NCBI RefSeq assembly: GCF_032854445.1 | Contig: NC_088302.1 | Location: 32,519,979 to 32,583,978 of the forward strand | Reading direction: 5' to 3' | From: Liolophura sinensis | Taxonomy: Eukaryota > Mollusca > Polyplacophora > Chitonida > Chitonidae | DNA length: 64,000 bases | Part shown: positions 13,501 to 24,582 of the stretch, one piece after another | Position numbering within the stretch: the stretch's first letter is position 1 | Layout of the letters: every line of letters starts with the position of its first letter | Program-made: the position numbers and the translations under genes | Notes under the pieces: generated by a model | Database searches by the model: none | The model's input: only the letters and a program-made list of their open reading frames with translations | Told to the model about the DNA's origin: nothing

Positions 13501-16500
13501 TCCCAACATTTAGGTAACACGTTACGTATTACTCTGGACTTAAAACATACTTTCCAGTTGTTAATCAAATGGAAACTATGTAACAATACATTCATTTATT
13601 AATTTAGATTTTTAAGTGAATGCTCTATACATTCATATGTTTGAATTCCATAGTATGAACCATACTATTAGCCACATTGACAATATTTAGGAACTCTGAT
13701 ATTACATCATATTTTTTCCTTATGTTCATCAGGAGGAAGGAAGTTCTGAGAATATTATTTCAGTAACATTTTACTCACGGGTAAAAAGAGCTATTCCAAC
13801 ATCCAATATCATTTTTTTTTGGAAAAACCTAATGTGAAAAGAGAGTTCTTCGAGACTTTTAATATTGTTCAAAAAGCCCACGATAGGATTCAAACGTTTA
13901 AATTCCTTTAACTCTCTTCAAAACAAAATCTTTAAAAGATAGCTGAAAGTATTTTATGTATGGTATTAAGTGGTATATAACCAGTGATGCCTGCTTGGAT
14001 TTCTAGCACTCGTTTTCTTTAATTATATTTTAAGGTTATTGTAAGAGAACAATATATATTGCATTTTTTGAACTGAAACGTTTTCTGTTATTTTTAGCTA
14101 ATTATAAAAAGCTTTTGTTTCCTGTTTATTCTGAGCTGAATTCTGATGATGACAGACAACTGATTATTGGTTCTGGAATGTTATCGCCACGATATTGGCT
14201 AAAAGAGTGGCAATATGGCATTAATCATACATTTATCTATTTATCCTTATTCCACTTCAGGTAAACCCGGTGTTCCTGGACCGAAAGGACTGAAGGGTGA
14301 TCATGGCCCCTCGGGTCAGGATGGCTTACCCGGACATGCAGGTGGGTATATGGGGGTCGTAGTGGTAAGCAAGCAGATATCTGCATGTGGGCTATGAGTA
14401 AACAAGCAGATAGTTATGGATAAGGCGTTTCAGCTTCCTTGTACAAATTGACTGGGGCTTAGGCTGCACATATCTAACTAAAAGGAAATTGTTGTTTGAT
14501 GATAGATGGCGATTATGATGATAACAAAAGCGGCGAATAGCATTATGATGCAACATTTAAGTATTAGCATTTGTCATAATAAAATTTCATATAAGCCTTA
14601 TATTTTTGTCATCATATTACTTATACAATAACGTTATCGGCTTTCTGTTCACTAGTTTTTGGCTTGGTTGTTATGGCTTGGTTGTTAGGCTCATGGAAGA
14701 AAGCATTCAAGTTTGTTTACATAAATAAAGATACAGGCTGTTCTAACCACAGGTATAAAGGGAGATAAGGGAGAGCCGGGCGTTTTTGGTCTGAAAGGTG
14801 ACCGGGGCTGAATGGTACTCCCGGGAAAACTGGCAGTAGAGGACCAAAGGGGGATCATGGGGAGAAAGGTGAGGGTTTCCGTGACCTACGGACTTACAGA
14901 CGGACTGATCTGGAGATGTCATATGCAAGAGGCGAAAAATACATAATACAGTTTCGATTCAATTTATAACAAATTATGTGTTTTTGACTGGACAGTAATT
15001 AAAAAATTCTTTTTCTTTTTGCATGCCAGATATATGAACCTGTGTACACTATGGTCTAAATTAATCTGAAAAGACAAAGAAACACGCCTGGAAGTTAACC
15101 ATCACATTTCAACTGTATACAATTTGGTTCCTTCTAAATGGTAAAGGTACCATACAGTCATTGTATTGGTACGTTACGCCTGTCGTTTCTGTATCAGTGC
15201 GAATACACTTGTCAGCCTCAGTTAACGCAGTTTTCTGTTTTAAGGAAGTCAAGGAATTGACGGTGTGCCGGGTCCAATTGGGAAGAAGGGAGATAAAGGA
15301 CAGAAAGGAGAAGCAGGGAAACCGGGAAAAGACGGTCTGGATGGAACCCCGGGTAAGCTGTTAGGATTTTCATGACGGCAGACTTTATCGTTGAGACACA
15401 TTTATATATTTTGTTGTTGTTGTAAGACGTTCTGAAGGATGTCCCAGTCATTTCAGAGCCTTCAGGTTTACAGGTGGTATCAACCTGGCAGAGTCCGCAA
15501 AAGCAATACCGCATCTTGCTAGTTACCAGATAAACCTACTGACACAAAGCCACATTTCCATCCAGAAAAGGTCGGGGTCGAACTCTTGACATCGTTGTTC
15601 AGGGGCTATAGTGGTCTGAAAAATAGCAGCCTGTAGAACCCATGGCCAGGAACGGCGATTCCACGAAGCGGTATTTGATTTAAGTTTCAGTATAATGCGT
15701 AACGCATCACGTATATTTCAGGACAGCTTTGTTTCAACTTAAAAGAGTTGCTCCCACAGAATACTTAACTCTGCCCTCTAACATTTGATTACAAGTAAAT
15801 GTTAAATTATTGCCAGATTTTAAAATTTTCATTTAAGTCAAAACCAGGTTTGTGGGATCGGCCACTGGAACACTTGAGATATAATTGCTTACCTCTAGGC
15901 TGCCTTTACAGGGGATGCAAAAAGGCCACTGTATATGTTATAGTTGTATACTGTCGTAGCACAAGTCAGACGTGAACAAGTTTTGGAACATAAAAGAAAC
16001 CAGGGGGATCTAAGAATGGAGTTCTAATTTCATTTCACTTTCACTTCAACATTCTTTCGTGTGACACAATTACTTAGACATAAATGGATATATGTTACAG
16101 GGGATATTGTAGTTGAATGCCATGTCCTGACAATGTCGATTATAAAACATGCTACTGGACAACGCTGTGCTGCTGCGTAAACAAGGAGAATATCACGCCG
16201 AGATTTCCATTTTCAGGCAAACCAGGTCGACCTGGAAGTCGAGGTCCAAAGGGTGCTCGGGGCTTGTTGGGATTTCCAGGGTTTAAAGGGGAACCGGGCG
16301 TTGTTACGAAAAATGGTTCACATTTTGTATAGCACGTTTATGAGTAGAGAGAGAATAGATCTCTGCAATAGATCACATAGTGCATGTGTATTGCCGTGTT
16401 ATAAATGTAGTATGAGGGAATATAACATTAATTTCTTTGCTTGTCTGAGAACGCAAATGTAGGTGTAGATTTTCACTATATTATTTTTAATATTCTAACA

Positions 16501-19500
16501 TTTTGAGTTTCATTCATTGTAGGTTCTATTTTTTGCACAAGTTTGTTATTGTTTTTCTATAGTGCACATCTACGAGCTCTCTGCACACCAAATGTCAGCA
16601 ATCATATTTTGTAGTTTTGCTTTTTTTACCCATTAGCAAGCTGTATAGTACGTTACTCGTTTACTCTTAAATTGAACCACTGACCAAATTCCTGTACAAC
16701 TTTCAGTTGCACAGAGCATGTGATTACAATCTTCAAATTTTTTGACTGTAAAATTGGGTGTTGTTGTTGTTTGCTGCACATATCACTGGGTGTAGCTTAT
16801 AGCCTCACATAGTTTTTTTACGAAGCACTTCTTAACTGAATTTAAAATATTAAGCTACATAACTTAAGTGATAAAATTCTGATTTGAATTTTTATAGAAA
16901 TTAGCCCAATATCCTGTTTGACATTTTAATAATGATAATAATTCTGAAGCGAAATATCCATGTCCTTCCAACATTTTTTCTCACAGGATAGTAAACCCCT
17001 AATACTCCTAATAAGTTTTTACTATGTAGGTATTTCCGACGTTCGGGTCTCTCAGAATCTGATGTTAAAGTGGTTGTAGGCGTGAAGTAAATCTACACAG
17101 GCCCTGAGTACGCGCAAAGCACATGTAATCACAGACGTGGTATAGAGTGCCTTTGTATTTCCAGGAGAGAGTATAAAGGGTCCCCCGGGCCCTCCGGGTC
17201 CAGCCGGACCTCCGGGTAAAGACGGATTGCCAGGACTTCCCGGTAACGTATAAACTTTCTTATTTCATCGACATATACTTGATTTGCTTTTATTGGGGCA
17301 TGAAACACGTTACTTACTCCGGTGGGCTGATTTCTGTGACATTTATCTCACATTTTGGTTGCCATTTTGTTATTGAGAATCGTACTTTATTGCTTTACAT
17401 CCACATTATTCAGACTGTTGTTGAATGATCAAATAAAGCCTAAAGCTAATAAACTACTACGTAACTCAATAAAAAAATCAATCAGTCAAGCTGTCAATCA
17501 GCTAATCAATCAATCAATCCATCTGCCATTTACTACTGCAGGAGAACCCGGTTACAACGGCACCGACGGTGAACCAGGAAAGCGGGGTAAAAAGGGTCGT
17601 AATGGGGACCCGGGACCAATAGGCCCTAAAGGTGAACTCGGTCCCAGAGGTCCCCCAGGGCTGAAAGGGGACATGGGTTTACCGGGCCTGGACGGGGCAG
17701 ATGGTCTCACACCAAACTGCTCATGTGAGTAAGAAGACTGACCTCTTCCAAATTTGTCAGCCATCTTTCCTGCCCTCTACAAAGGGAGGTAAATCTTATA
17801 CCTTATAGAATAATAGGGCCCTCTACCTACTTTTAAATATCAAAAACAAAATCAGTGATAATGAATAACCATAGCTGGCATTGATAATTGGTAGAAGTGG
17901 CACTGCTATTCCAAGAGGTACAAGATTTGCCTCCCTTTGTAAAGGACTGTGAGCCCTATTGTTCAGCATATCCTCCTTGCCCTTATCCTTTTAACAGTCT
18001 TGCATCTTGTAAAATTATCACCGTAACATTAACGCAATTCTTAGATAGCATGGTATGCAGTTTTCGTTTGTTTAATAATAATCTGGTAAAATCTTACAAA
18101 CTCAGTCTTAATCCAAGCTGTCTATTTGAGCAGTTTCTTACATCACATGTACTTAACGGGAGTTTGTAAAGACTAAATTAATGATTTCGTTTGGTAGCTG
18201 ACATACTTCTCTGATGTTCATCGTGAAATGGAGATTCTTCAGTGAAGTAACGTCACTCTACCACGTGACACCAGTCTGTTCTTTATAACAGCCATATTTA
18301 ACACTTTCACTAACCATTCTCTCTACCATTTTTCTTCTCTGTGTTGGAATTCTTTGTTAACCTCACAAGCAAAAGTATCTCTAACAGTGAATATCCTGCG
18401 TCTTGCTGACATCATACTCTTCACCCGCATGATGGCATCTATTACTAACAGGTCCTCGCGGAGCAAGAGGCCCGAAAGGTGATAAGGGTATTCGAGGACT
18501 CATCGGTTTTACAGGCTATAAAGGCGATAGAGGTGCTTACTTCCCACCCACACCTCTCTTACCTCGATAATGATTTCGTATATCTTGTGCTTCAATAGTA
18601 TGTCACTTATAAATTATACTCTGACTGTCTTTACACGTAACTATAAAAATTAGTCAGCTCAGTCCCAAAAATAGTGTGATGATCGATACATGTACATTAT
18701 TCTCGGGTTGTGTATAATTTAATTCATGTCAACCTGAAATAAAAATAAATTTTATAACCTTATTATTTTTCAAATAATGTTGTATATATTTGTAACCTAC
18801 CAAATTGAAAGTTAAAAGAAAACGGTATAATTTTTTGGACACTTTTCATATTCAGGCGACCGGGGACCAAGAGGGCCTCCAGGTAGGTGCAGGGGAGACA
18901 ACTGTTATTTGCATGTGCCTTTTTGCAGAGTAGCCCATCATGTCTATCATGTAATGCTAGCTATGAGTGAAATGTACAAAAAATACTCACAATAAAAAAC
19001 TTGATGTTGTATTCGTCACTTCGTGGACGGATAAAACATAGCATGGAAATGAAAACATTATTTTCAACGCAATTACTGTTTAAAGTAATCATAGGTTACT
19101 TTAATGAAGTCTTCACCCGTGTGAGAAAAAAACAGCTCTTAAAACTTTTTACCTGCGCACACTGATTATATTTTTGTATTACGAATCTTACGGTATAAAT
19201 CCGATTCAGTCTTCCCAGTGATTTAAAACAACCAACAGGTTTTTAAGTCAAAGAATAAATTGTTTCTCTGTAAAGGATACGGACTGACGGGACCAGTTGG
19301 ACCAAAAGGAAACTCAGGGAAACCTGGACAGAAAGGACAGAAGGGAGAGCCAGGTATAGTCGTTTCATAAGTTCATTGGATTCGAGGCTGTGTCATTAAA
19401 AAAATTTTTCATTGATGCTGATCAAAAAAAATGGGATCTTCATACGGCATTGTGTCTCAGTTGATGTCTTATTTTTGGCCAGTCACATTGCACAAGTTTT

Positions 19501-22500
19501 TAATCTCCCTAATACTCCCATGTTGAACAAACTTGTAGTATTTATTAATACATCCAGAAGTTTCCAAATTCAACATACTAATACAACTGAGAACTTCCAG
19601 TTTTCACAGGTTTGTTGTACTTTCTAATCCATCATAACGTTTTCATGTTTCATGGAATTGTTACAAAAATTTTACTAATACATCTGGTTGTCTTTCATGA
19701 GACTTTTATACGAATACATCAAAATGTTTCGAGGTTATTTTGAACTGTTATACTTACTAATACATCAAAATGTTTTGAGGTTATTTAGAACTGTTATACT
19801 TACTAATACATCAAATGTTTCGAGGTTATTCAGAACTGTTATACTTACTAATACATCAAGATGTTTCCACGTTATTTAGAACTATTATACTTACTAATAC
19901 ATCAAGATGTTTCCACGTTATTTAGAACTGTTATACTTACTAATACATCAAGATATTTCCAGGTTATTTAGAACTGTTATACTTACTAATACATCAAGAT
20001 GTTTCCAGGTTATTTAGAACTGTTATACTTAGTAACACATCAAGATGTTTCCAGGTTATTTAGAACTGTTATACTTTCTAATACATCAAGATGTTCCTAT
20101 GTTACATTAGGCCTGTTTTATTTACTAATGCTTCTGGACATTGTAATTTTATAATCAAATAATATAATCAAATGTTATACTAATGCATCTAGATTTTTCT
20201 AGGTCCCAAAGCATTGATATGCTAATACATATGGATTTTTCCAGGATTTATAGCACTGTTATATTTATATATTCAGGTTGCACATGCCACGGGCTTGCTT
20301 TATGAAGCAATTGCACCAATGCACCGAGCACATGCACCCTGGTGATGTATCTCTTCACTATATGTTGCCTTGGAAAATACACCAGGCACAATTTGCGACT
20401 GCCTCGTAAAACAGGCCCCAGTTATACTTAATAATACATCCGAGTGTTCCCATGTATACTAGTACATGTACATTTGAATTTTTCCAGGTTACACGGCCTA
20501 CAGAATCGAGACCAGTCCGTGGACTACACCTACCACACCAGGTAAACCTTTATAACCTTACAAAATACATGCATAAATTCAAATACATTACAGTGTTATT
20601 GTAATAAAAAAAAACCCCATACCATCTCAATATTATATTAATCAGAGTGCTGTTTTACTGCCAAAATACAGATATTTTGATCATACAGGTGCTAATGTGA
20701 GACTGTATGTATACATGACATATCCTGGAGCAGAATTCTTGTAATTTCTAAAACTGACAAGATAAAATAGCTTTTCCCACCTTCCTTCAACTCTGAATTT
20801 GGCCACCGTAATATAGCTGAAAAGTGTTTGAACACACATAAAAATACCATGTAAATAAAGCAATGAATGTACATTGAGATGAACATGTTTTACTGAGATA
20901 GATGATATTCATTTTCACCACTCAGAGTGACATGCCATAAGAATAGAACAAAACACATTTTCACTACTAAATTAACATCTTGTAAAAATATTATCCACTT
21001 ATTGACTGGTTTCTCCTCTTTGTGCAGAGCCGACGACCACACCGAGCACACCTGCACCCACGATTCCACCCAGGGAAAGAGGTGAACTTTTATCTATATT
21101 GATAACTCTTAGATGGACATAATCCTTTGAGTCGCGAAGTCTAGAGTTTAATCAACATATTTTCTTTCTCACTACACGTGCAATGTCGTAAATCTATAGG
21201 ACTAGACTCACGTTAAAGAGTTTACCCTCTAACAATGCTCAGCCAGGTTTAAGCGATATTTCGTGGGGTTGTCGAGAGTTTAGAAGATCCGCATTTCATA
21301 GGAATTAGCTTGGATGCGGTATATACACCTCCGACAAACAAACCAAACTTTCAATGAACTCATTTATATACACGCTTTTGATTAAATTTCATGTACACAT
21401 TGATATCCCTGCTTAGTAGAAATCGGTCATTTCTATAAGGCGTTGGTGTTAAAGAACAGTTACCCTTCACCAGTGAAGTAAAAATCAGCTTCGCTGCATA
21501 TGACTTTAACATGTATGAGTATCTCTACACACCGCACAAATAAAATATTGTGAAGAGTGTGAATTGTGGCATTTAAAACGATGTATTTTTGCGATAAGAT
21601 TTTGTCATTTGACATGTTGTATATGTTTATGCTACATGTAATGTACATACCCTGTGTTAGGCAAGGTCGGAAGAAAACTATTTTGACACACTATAGCGCG
21701 CTTTTTGCATTATATGAAGTATAGCTTACCCGGATGGGATCAGATTTGTAGTGAAGTCCTACAGGAGTTGTTTCCCTTGAGTCACAGCAGATTGTTACCA
21801 TTTATTGCAAAGACAGCACACAAGCTTATCAACTGTGTGCTAAACTTTGTCTTTATCGAATTGAGTAACGTTGAATACTACACGGAGATAGATCATGACA
21901 GTGTTTCTTCTCTATAAAAGGTTTTTATCTCAAGTTTCAGGAGTGAAATCAGTTTCCAATATCGTGAGGTCCGGCTCCAAAAGTACCTACTACCAGTCGA
22001 ATCTTCCAGTCTTGCTATGGGCATTTTACGTTCACCTTGTTTTACATACGTAACTACGTAACCAGCGTTTGTATGTGCGTGGGCATGAACTCGTTGTTGT
22101 ATTGTACGGTTTTCTTTTGTATTTGCTTAGCTTTCTGGTCTTGTGGTCGCTTCTGCACCGTGTGGATCAGCAACATTCTCCAGCGAAGGAAATGTTCGTT
22201 TCCCAACGAGTTTTTTTTGTTCCGTCTTTGATATAGAAAGGTCCGTGTTTGACTAGCGATTGTCCAGTTTCCAGGCATTATTTGATATGGATGATGCCCC
22301 ATGCGTCAGCTTTTAAATCTGTATCAGTTGAGTGGAGGTGGAATCACAAATCTGTACGCTAAACACGAAGTTTGCCAGAGAGTTGGTTACACCATGAGCT
22401 CTGTCTGTTCAAGCGTCAGGCCCATGAATATTTTACCGATGTTTACGAGTCATTAGACATCTTCCTCTCCGTTGGGAAGATCTGCTAGTAACCTGGGGAT

Positions 22501-24582
22501 AATCGTGGGTTTCTCCCGGGCTCTGTCCAACTTCTTCTCACCATCATGCTGGCTGCGGCCTTACACATGAAATACTCTAGAGCAAGGCGTAAAACACCAA
22601 TAAAATAAACAGATAAATCAATATATTTTTCGCATAGAATGATAACAATGAGGAGCCTTTTTCATCTAAATTTATTCTGACCACAGCTGTATTGTCTACC
22701 GTTCATTCCTGTAATGACATTTTATGTCCGAACTGTTAACGTGTAGCAATCATATGTTGCTGGAGAACAAAGGCACTAGTCGCGCGGCCATTGCGCGGTC
22801 AAAAGTAATTCCTTTGAAGTTAGTTTGTCTTCCACAAATACATGTACTTACCTTAGTCATCTCGGCTCAGGCTTATAGTGTTCAATTATTCGTCACCAAA
22901 GTCACTGATTTATTTGACTTTTACCGTTAGTAGTATATTAATTTGTAGTAAGATACAAGGTGATCTTTCATTTCTTTGTTGACCGGCGCAGTATGTTATC
23001 ATTCTTGTATGTGTACAACATTAGAATGTATGCATGCATGATATTTCATAACGTACATAAGATAGATACATTAATATTTTCATAGAATGTTTCATTTTGA
23101 GATTCAGTAATGTTGTTTGAAAGCATGTTGAGTCACTGTTGTTGGTTTTTCTGAGCAATTTCCCCCAGTGGGTTTCAGTAGGCCTGTAGTGCATGGCAAG
23201 GAAGCACATGACATTGATCATATGTCATTCGTGACTTTGATTAGGACAAAAGTGCAATTCTGGGTATACATAGATTAAAATCAACTGGGGCTGTTTTGTT
23301 CTCGTAAACATTCATGCTATCTGCTTGTGTGATAAATCAATTATGACAATATTTTTTTAAGGTAAATTTAAACGGAGACATTTATTTCCGGTACACAAAA
23401 AGTTTCAAACTGACACTGGCAAAATTTCACTGGCAAACTTTTCATGTGCAGCATCGACTAACACATTCCGTGTAGGATGTAAATCTGTACGGCCATAATA
23501 TTATTAGGACGTACTACATAGAGAGAACAACCATGGTAATGACGACAGTGTGATAGTTGGCAAATGCTAACACGTAACTAATGAAATGAGACCGCTTCTC
23601 AATTTACCTCAGTTAGGGATTTATTCTAACTGTTCATGTAAATAGCAGCAAATTACACACGCCCTAGCACCATGGATTAAGCAGAATTGTGTAAGAAACA
23701 AAAGCAGTGATGTTAATTGCAAATTATTAGACATCACTGGTCTATAATTATTGAAAATGCTGAGTAAGGCTCACCATTCTGGTATATATTTACCACTCTG
23801 TCTTTTCTCTTATCTCCTCAGATTGCTTTATCGAAGTGATTGGAACTCCGCTGTTCCAGCGGTACACGGGTACGTTTTGGGGCGCCTGGATGAGAGATCC
23901 GGGCCCAGGGGATTCCAACTCGCAGAAGTACTGGTACACCAAACATTTCACCGGTAACACACTTCATGAATACAGAGACTCCAAGAGCTACAAAGAGGAC
24001 AAGGTGGATAAAAAGTACGATTTGGGCAAACACCATTACTACGGCACAGGTCACGTGGTATTTATGGGGTCTTTCTATTACCACTACACGGGGTCCAATC
24101 GTCTGGTGAAGTTCAACTTGCAGAAGGAAGAGGTTGAGAGGGAGCAAGAGCTTCCAAACGCCGCCTACAGCGACAACCAGTACGTCTATTCCACGGAGTA
24201 TAACTATTTTGACTTCTCGGTGGACGAAAATGGACTGTGGGTCGTGTACGCTCGCGACAACGCGCAAAACTCTCTGATGGTCACCAAATTGGATCCTATG
24301 ACTCTGGAAATCCTGAAAACATGGGATCTTTACGTCAGTCACCGCTCTTACGGCAACGGATTCATAACGTGCGGCGTTCTGTATTTGATTAAAAGCGTCC
24401 ATACGCAAAGAACTGTGATTGATTACGCCTTTGATCTGTACGCCGAGAAAGAGCTGCCCGTCAGTATACGGTTTATTAACCCTTACCAGATGAATCACAT
24501 GATATCGTATAACCCCAAGGAAGTTCTCATCTATGGATGGGACATGGGAAATCAAATTACATACCCGTTAAAATTTTACTAA
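10462..24582 (+). CDS. Collagen-repeat olfactomedin-domain protein (gliomedin/colmedin-like), 5' incomplete
   Basis: Joined exons 10462-10540, 14261-14341, 14753-14868, 15245-15352, 16217-16315, 17165-17242, 17542-17724, 18452-18532, 18856-18882, 19276-19353, 20479-20541, 21028-21081 and 23822-24582 give 1808 coding bases, one short of 603 codons. The order is a short Cys-containing segment, about 240 residues of Gly-X-Y collagen repeats, a Thr/Pro-rich linker and a C-terminal olfactomedin domain. This matches gliomedin and the invertebrate colmedins: in known members a type II membrane or secreted protein whose collagen stalk trimerises and whose olfactomedin head binds surface partners (neuronal adhesion in vertebrates, neuromuscular function in C. 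elegans). Every junction is compatible, nearly all phase 1. The exon(s) coding the N-terminal cytoplasmic/membrane part are not seen. One exon (14753-14868) lacks a base. Orthology to a named vertebrate gene is not claimed. Confidence 0.88.
11330..11356. repeat. Short TA microsatellite
   Basis: About 20 bp of TA within the first large intron of the collagen-olfactomedin gene. Confidence 0.8.
12108..12400 (+). mobile_element. Full-length tRNA-derived SINE with target-site duplications
   Basis: Element 12121-12387, flanked by identical 13-bp copies of TCAATTAAGTGTG (12108-12120 and 12388-12400). The head resembles a tRNA gene: A-box-like GTGGCTCAGTG near 12131 and B box GTTCAAGTCC at 12202-12211. 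The 3' body (ATGGTCGTGGGTTTCCCCC, ACCATAATGCTGGC, GTACGGCGTAAAACACC) is shared with the other copies in the window, and the tail is AAATAAATAAATAA. Perfect target duplications indicate a recent insertion by a LINE machinery. It lies in an intron, sense to the collagen gene. The open frames here are shadows. Confidence 0.93.
14261..14341 (+). CDS. Collagen exon (27 codons)
   Basis: Acceptor TCCACTTCAG, donor GCAG|GTGGGT, phase 1 to phase 1. Encodes uninterrupted Gly-[22 protein letters not shown] then DGLPGHA. 81 bp is nine triplets. Confidence 0.9.
14753..14868 (+). CDS. Collagen exon with a 1-bp deficit
   Basis: Acceptor AACCACAG, donor AAAG|GTGAGG. The 5' part reads [19 protein letters not shown] and the 3' part reads [20 protein letters not shown] in another frame. 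The change of frame falls in the G run at 14804-14807, where GACCGGGGCTG would need five G's to keep frame; as written the frame reaches TGA at once. The length is 116 bp where 117 would fit the phase-1 pattern of its neighbours. This is either a sequencing/assembly slip in a homopolymer or a true null allele. Confidence 0.85.
15245..15352 (+). CDS. Collagen exon (36 codons)
   Basis: Acceptor CTGTTTTAAG, donor CCGG|GTAAGC, phase 1 to phase 1. Encodes an Ile-rich and Lys-rich collagen stretch, [20 protein letters not shown], continuing in Gly-X-Y. Lysine-rich triplets of the GKKGDK kind are typical of non-fibrillar invertebrate collagens. Confidence 0.88.
16217..16315 (+). CDS. Collagen exon, 3' end uncertain
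   Basis: Acceptor CATTTTCAG. Encodes [20 protein letters not shown] then [13 protein letters not shown]. The donor proposed at 16316 (AATG|GTTCAC) is weak but keeps phase 1 and gives 33 codons. The last residues before it break the Gly-X-Y pattern, so the true end may differ. Confidence 0.7.
17165..17242 (+). CDS. Collagen exon (26 codons)
   Basis: Acceptor TATTTCCAG, donor CCCG|GTAACG, phase 1 to phase 1. Encodes a Pro-rich stretch, [20 protein letters not shown]: the most classically triple-helical part of the protein. Confidence 0.9.
17542..17724 (+). CDS. Longest collagen exon (61 codons), ends at a Cys
   Basis: Acceptor ACTACTGCAG, donor TCAT|GTGAGT. About nineteen Gly-X-Y triplets (starting [20 protein letters not shown]) and then a break, LTPNCSC, whose last cysteine codon is split across the intron and completed by the next exon. 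The Cys-X-Cys interruption may be a hinge or a chain-locking disulfide between two collagen blocks. Confidence 0.9.
18452..18532 (+). CDS. Collagen exon (27 codons)
   Basis: Acceptor ACTAACAG, donor AGAG|GTGCTT. Completes the split Cys, then [20 protein letters not shown] and GYKGDR, restarting Gly-X-Y after the Cys break. Confidence 0.88.
18856..18882 (+). CDS. Collagen micro-exon (27 bp)
   Basis: Acceptor CATATTCAG, donor CCAG|GTAGGT. Nine codons, phase 1 on both sides, encoding DRGPRGPP within the repeat. Small exons that are multiples of nine bases are typical of collagens. Confidence 0.85.
19276..19353 (+). CDS. Last collagen exon (26 codons)
   Basis: Acceptor CTGTAAAG, donor CCAG|GTATAG. 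Encodes [20 protein letters not shown] then GQKGEP, the end of the Gly-X-Y region. The next intron carries the 46-bp minisatellite. Confidence 0.9.
19700..20115 (+). repeat. 46-bp minisatellite, about eight to nine copies
   Basis: Tandem units of about 46 bp containing TTATTTAGAACTGTTATACT, TACTAATACATCAAGATG and TTTCCAGG. The central units are nearly identical and the outer ones diverge. It lies in the intron before the first linker exon. Each unit carries TTTCCAGG, which looks like an intron acceptor, but the real acceptor is at 20477-20478. Confidence 0.92.
20291..20418. mobile_element. Small MITE-like element with imperfect inverted ends
   Basis: The left end GGGCTTGCTTTATGAAGCAA and the inverted right end GGGCCTGTTTTACGAGGCAG (complement of 20399-20418) match at about three quarters of positions over 25 bp, the differences being mostly transitions. 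The 128-bp length and GGGCC-type termini fit a non-autonomous DNA transposon, perhaps Harbinger- or ISL2EU-like. No clear target duplication is visible, so the superfamily is not assigned. Confidence 0.5.
20479..20541 (+). CDS. Linker exon (21 codons)
   Basis: Acceptor TTTTTCCAG, donor CCAG|GTAAAC, phase 1 on both sides. Encodes [17 protein letters not shown]: no longer collagenous, Thr/Pro-rich, a likely O-glycosylated stalk between collagen and olfactomedin parts. Confidence 0.8.
21028..21081 (+). CDS. Thr/Pro linker exon (18 codons)
   Basis: Acceptor TTTGTGCAG, donor AGAG|GTGAAC, phase 1 on both sides. Encodes [18 protein letters not shown], a mucin-like linker ending in a basic RER tract. 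In vertebrate gliomedin a basic furin-type site lies in the stalk; whether this RER is cleaved is unknown. Confidence 0.8.
22445..22622 (+). repeat. Diverged SINE copy
   Basis: Recognisable by TCGTGGGTTTCTCCCGGGCT, ACCATCATGCTGGCTGCGG and AAGGCGTAAAACACCAATAA, with a degenerate A-rich tail. More diverged than the 9.5-kb and 12.1-kb copies and lacking a clear head. It lies in the intron before the olfactomedin exon. Confidence 0.75.
23525..23752 (-). repeat. Dispersed ~230-bp repeat (family A), minus-strand copy
   Basis: The reverse complement aligns with 48058-48300 and 50412-50690 over the shared blocks CCATGGTGCTAGGG, CTGAGGTAAATTGA, GTTACGTGTTAGCATTTGCC and CTATCACACTGTCGTC. One end forms an imperfect hairpin (arms CAGTGATGT and ACATCACTG, 23705-23739). 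No coding capacity and no tRNA-like boxes seen. It sits just before the olfactomedin exon. Confidence 0.75.
23822..24582 (+). CDS. Olfactomedin-domain exon (253 codons with stop)
   Basis: Acceptor TCTCCTCAG, stop TAA at 24580-24582. A single exon codes the complete domain: it opens with [20 protein letters not shown] and GAWMRDP, has the KYWYTKHF strand, [13 protein letters not shown], and closes with [19 protein letters not shown] and TYPLKFY. The first Cys and the one in [11 protein letters not shown] fit the conserved single disulfide of olfactomedin five-bladed propellers. Acidic/Asn residues in the SVDENG and late-blade regions fit the known Ca2+ site, though I cannot verify it structurally. 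GC and codon use are higher than in the flanks, as expected for selected coding sequence. Confidence 0.95.

Noticed and set aside
17552-17764. Minus-strand Pro/Gly/Ser-rich frame
   Set aside because: Antisense shadow of the collagen exon 17542-17724.
23818-24555. 245-codon minus-strand open frame
   Set aside because: Exact antisense shadow of the olfactomedin exon, caused by its codon bias.
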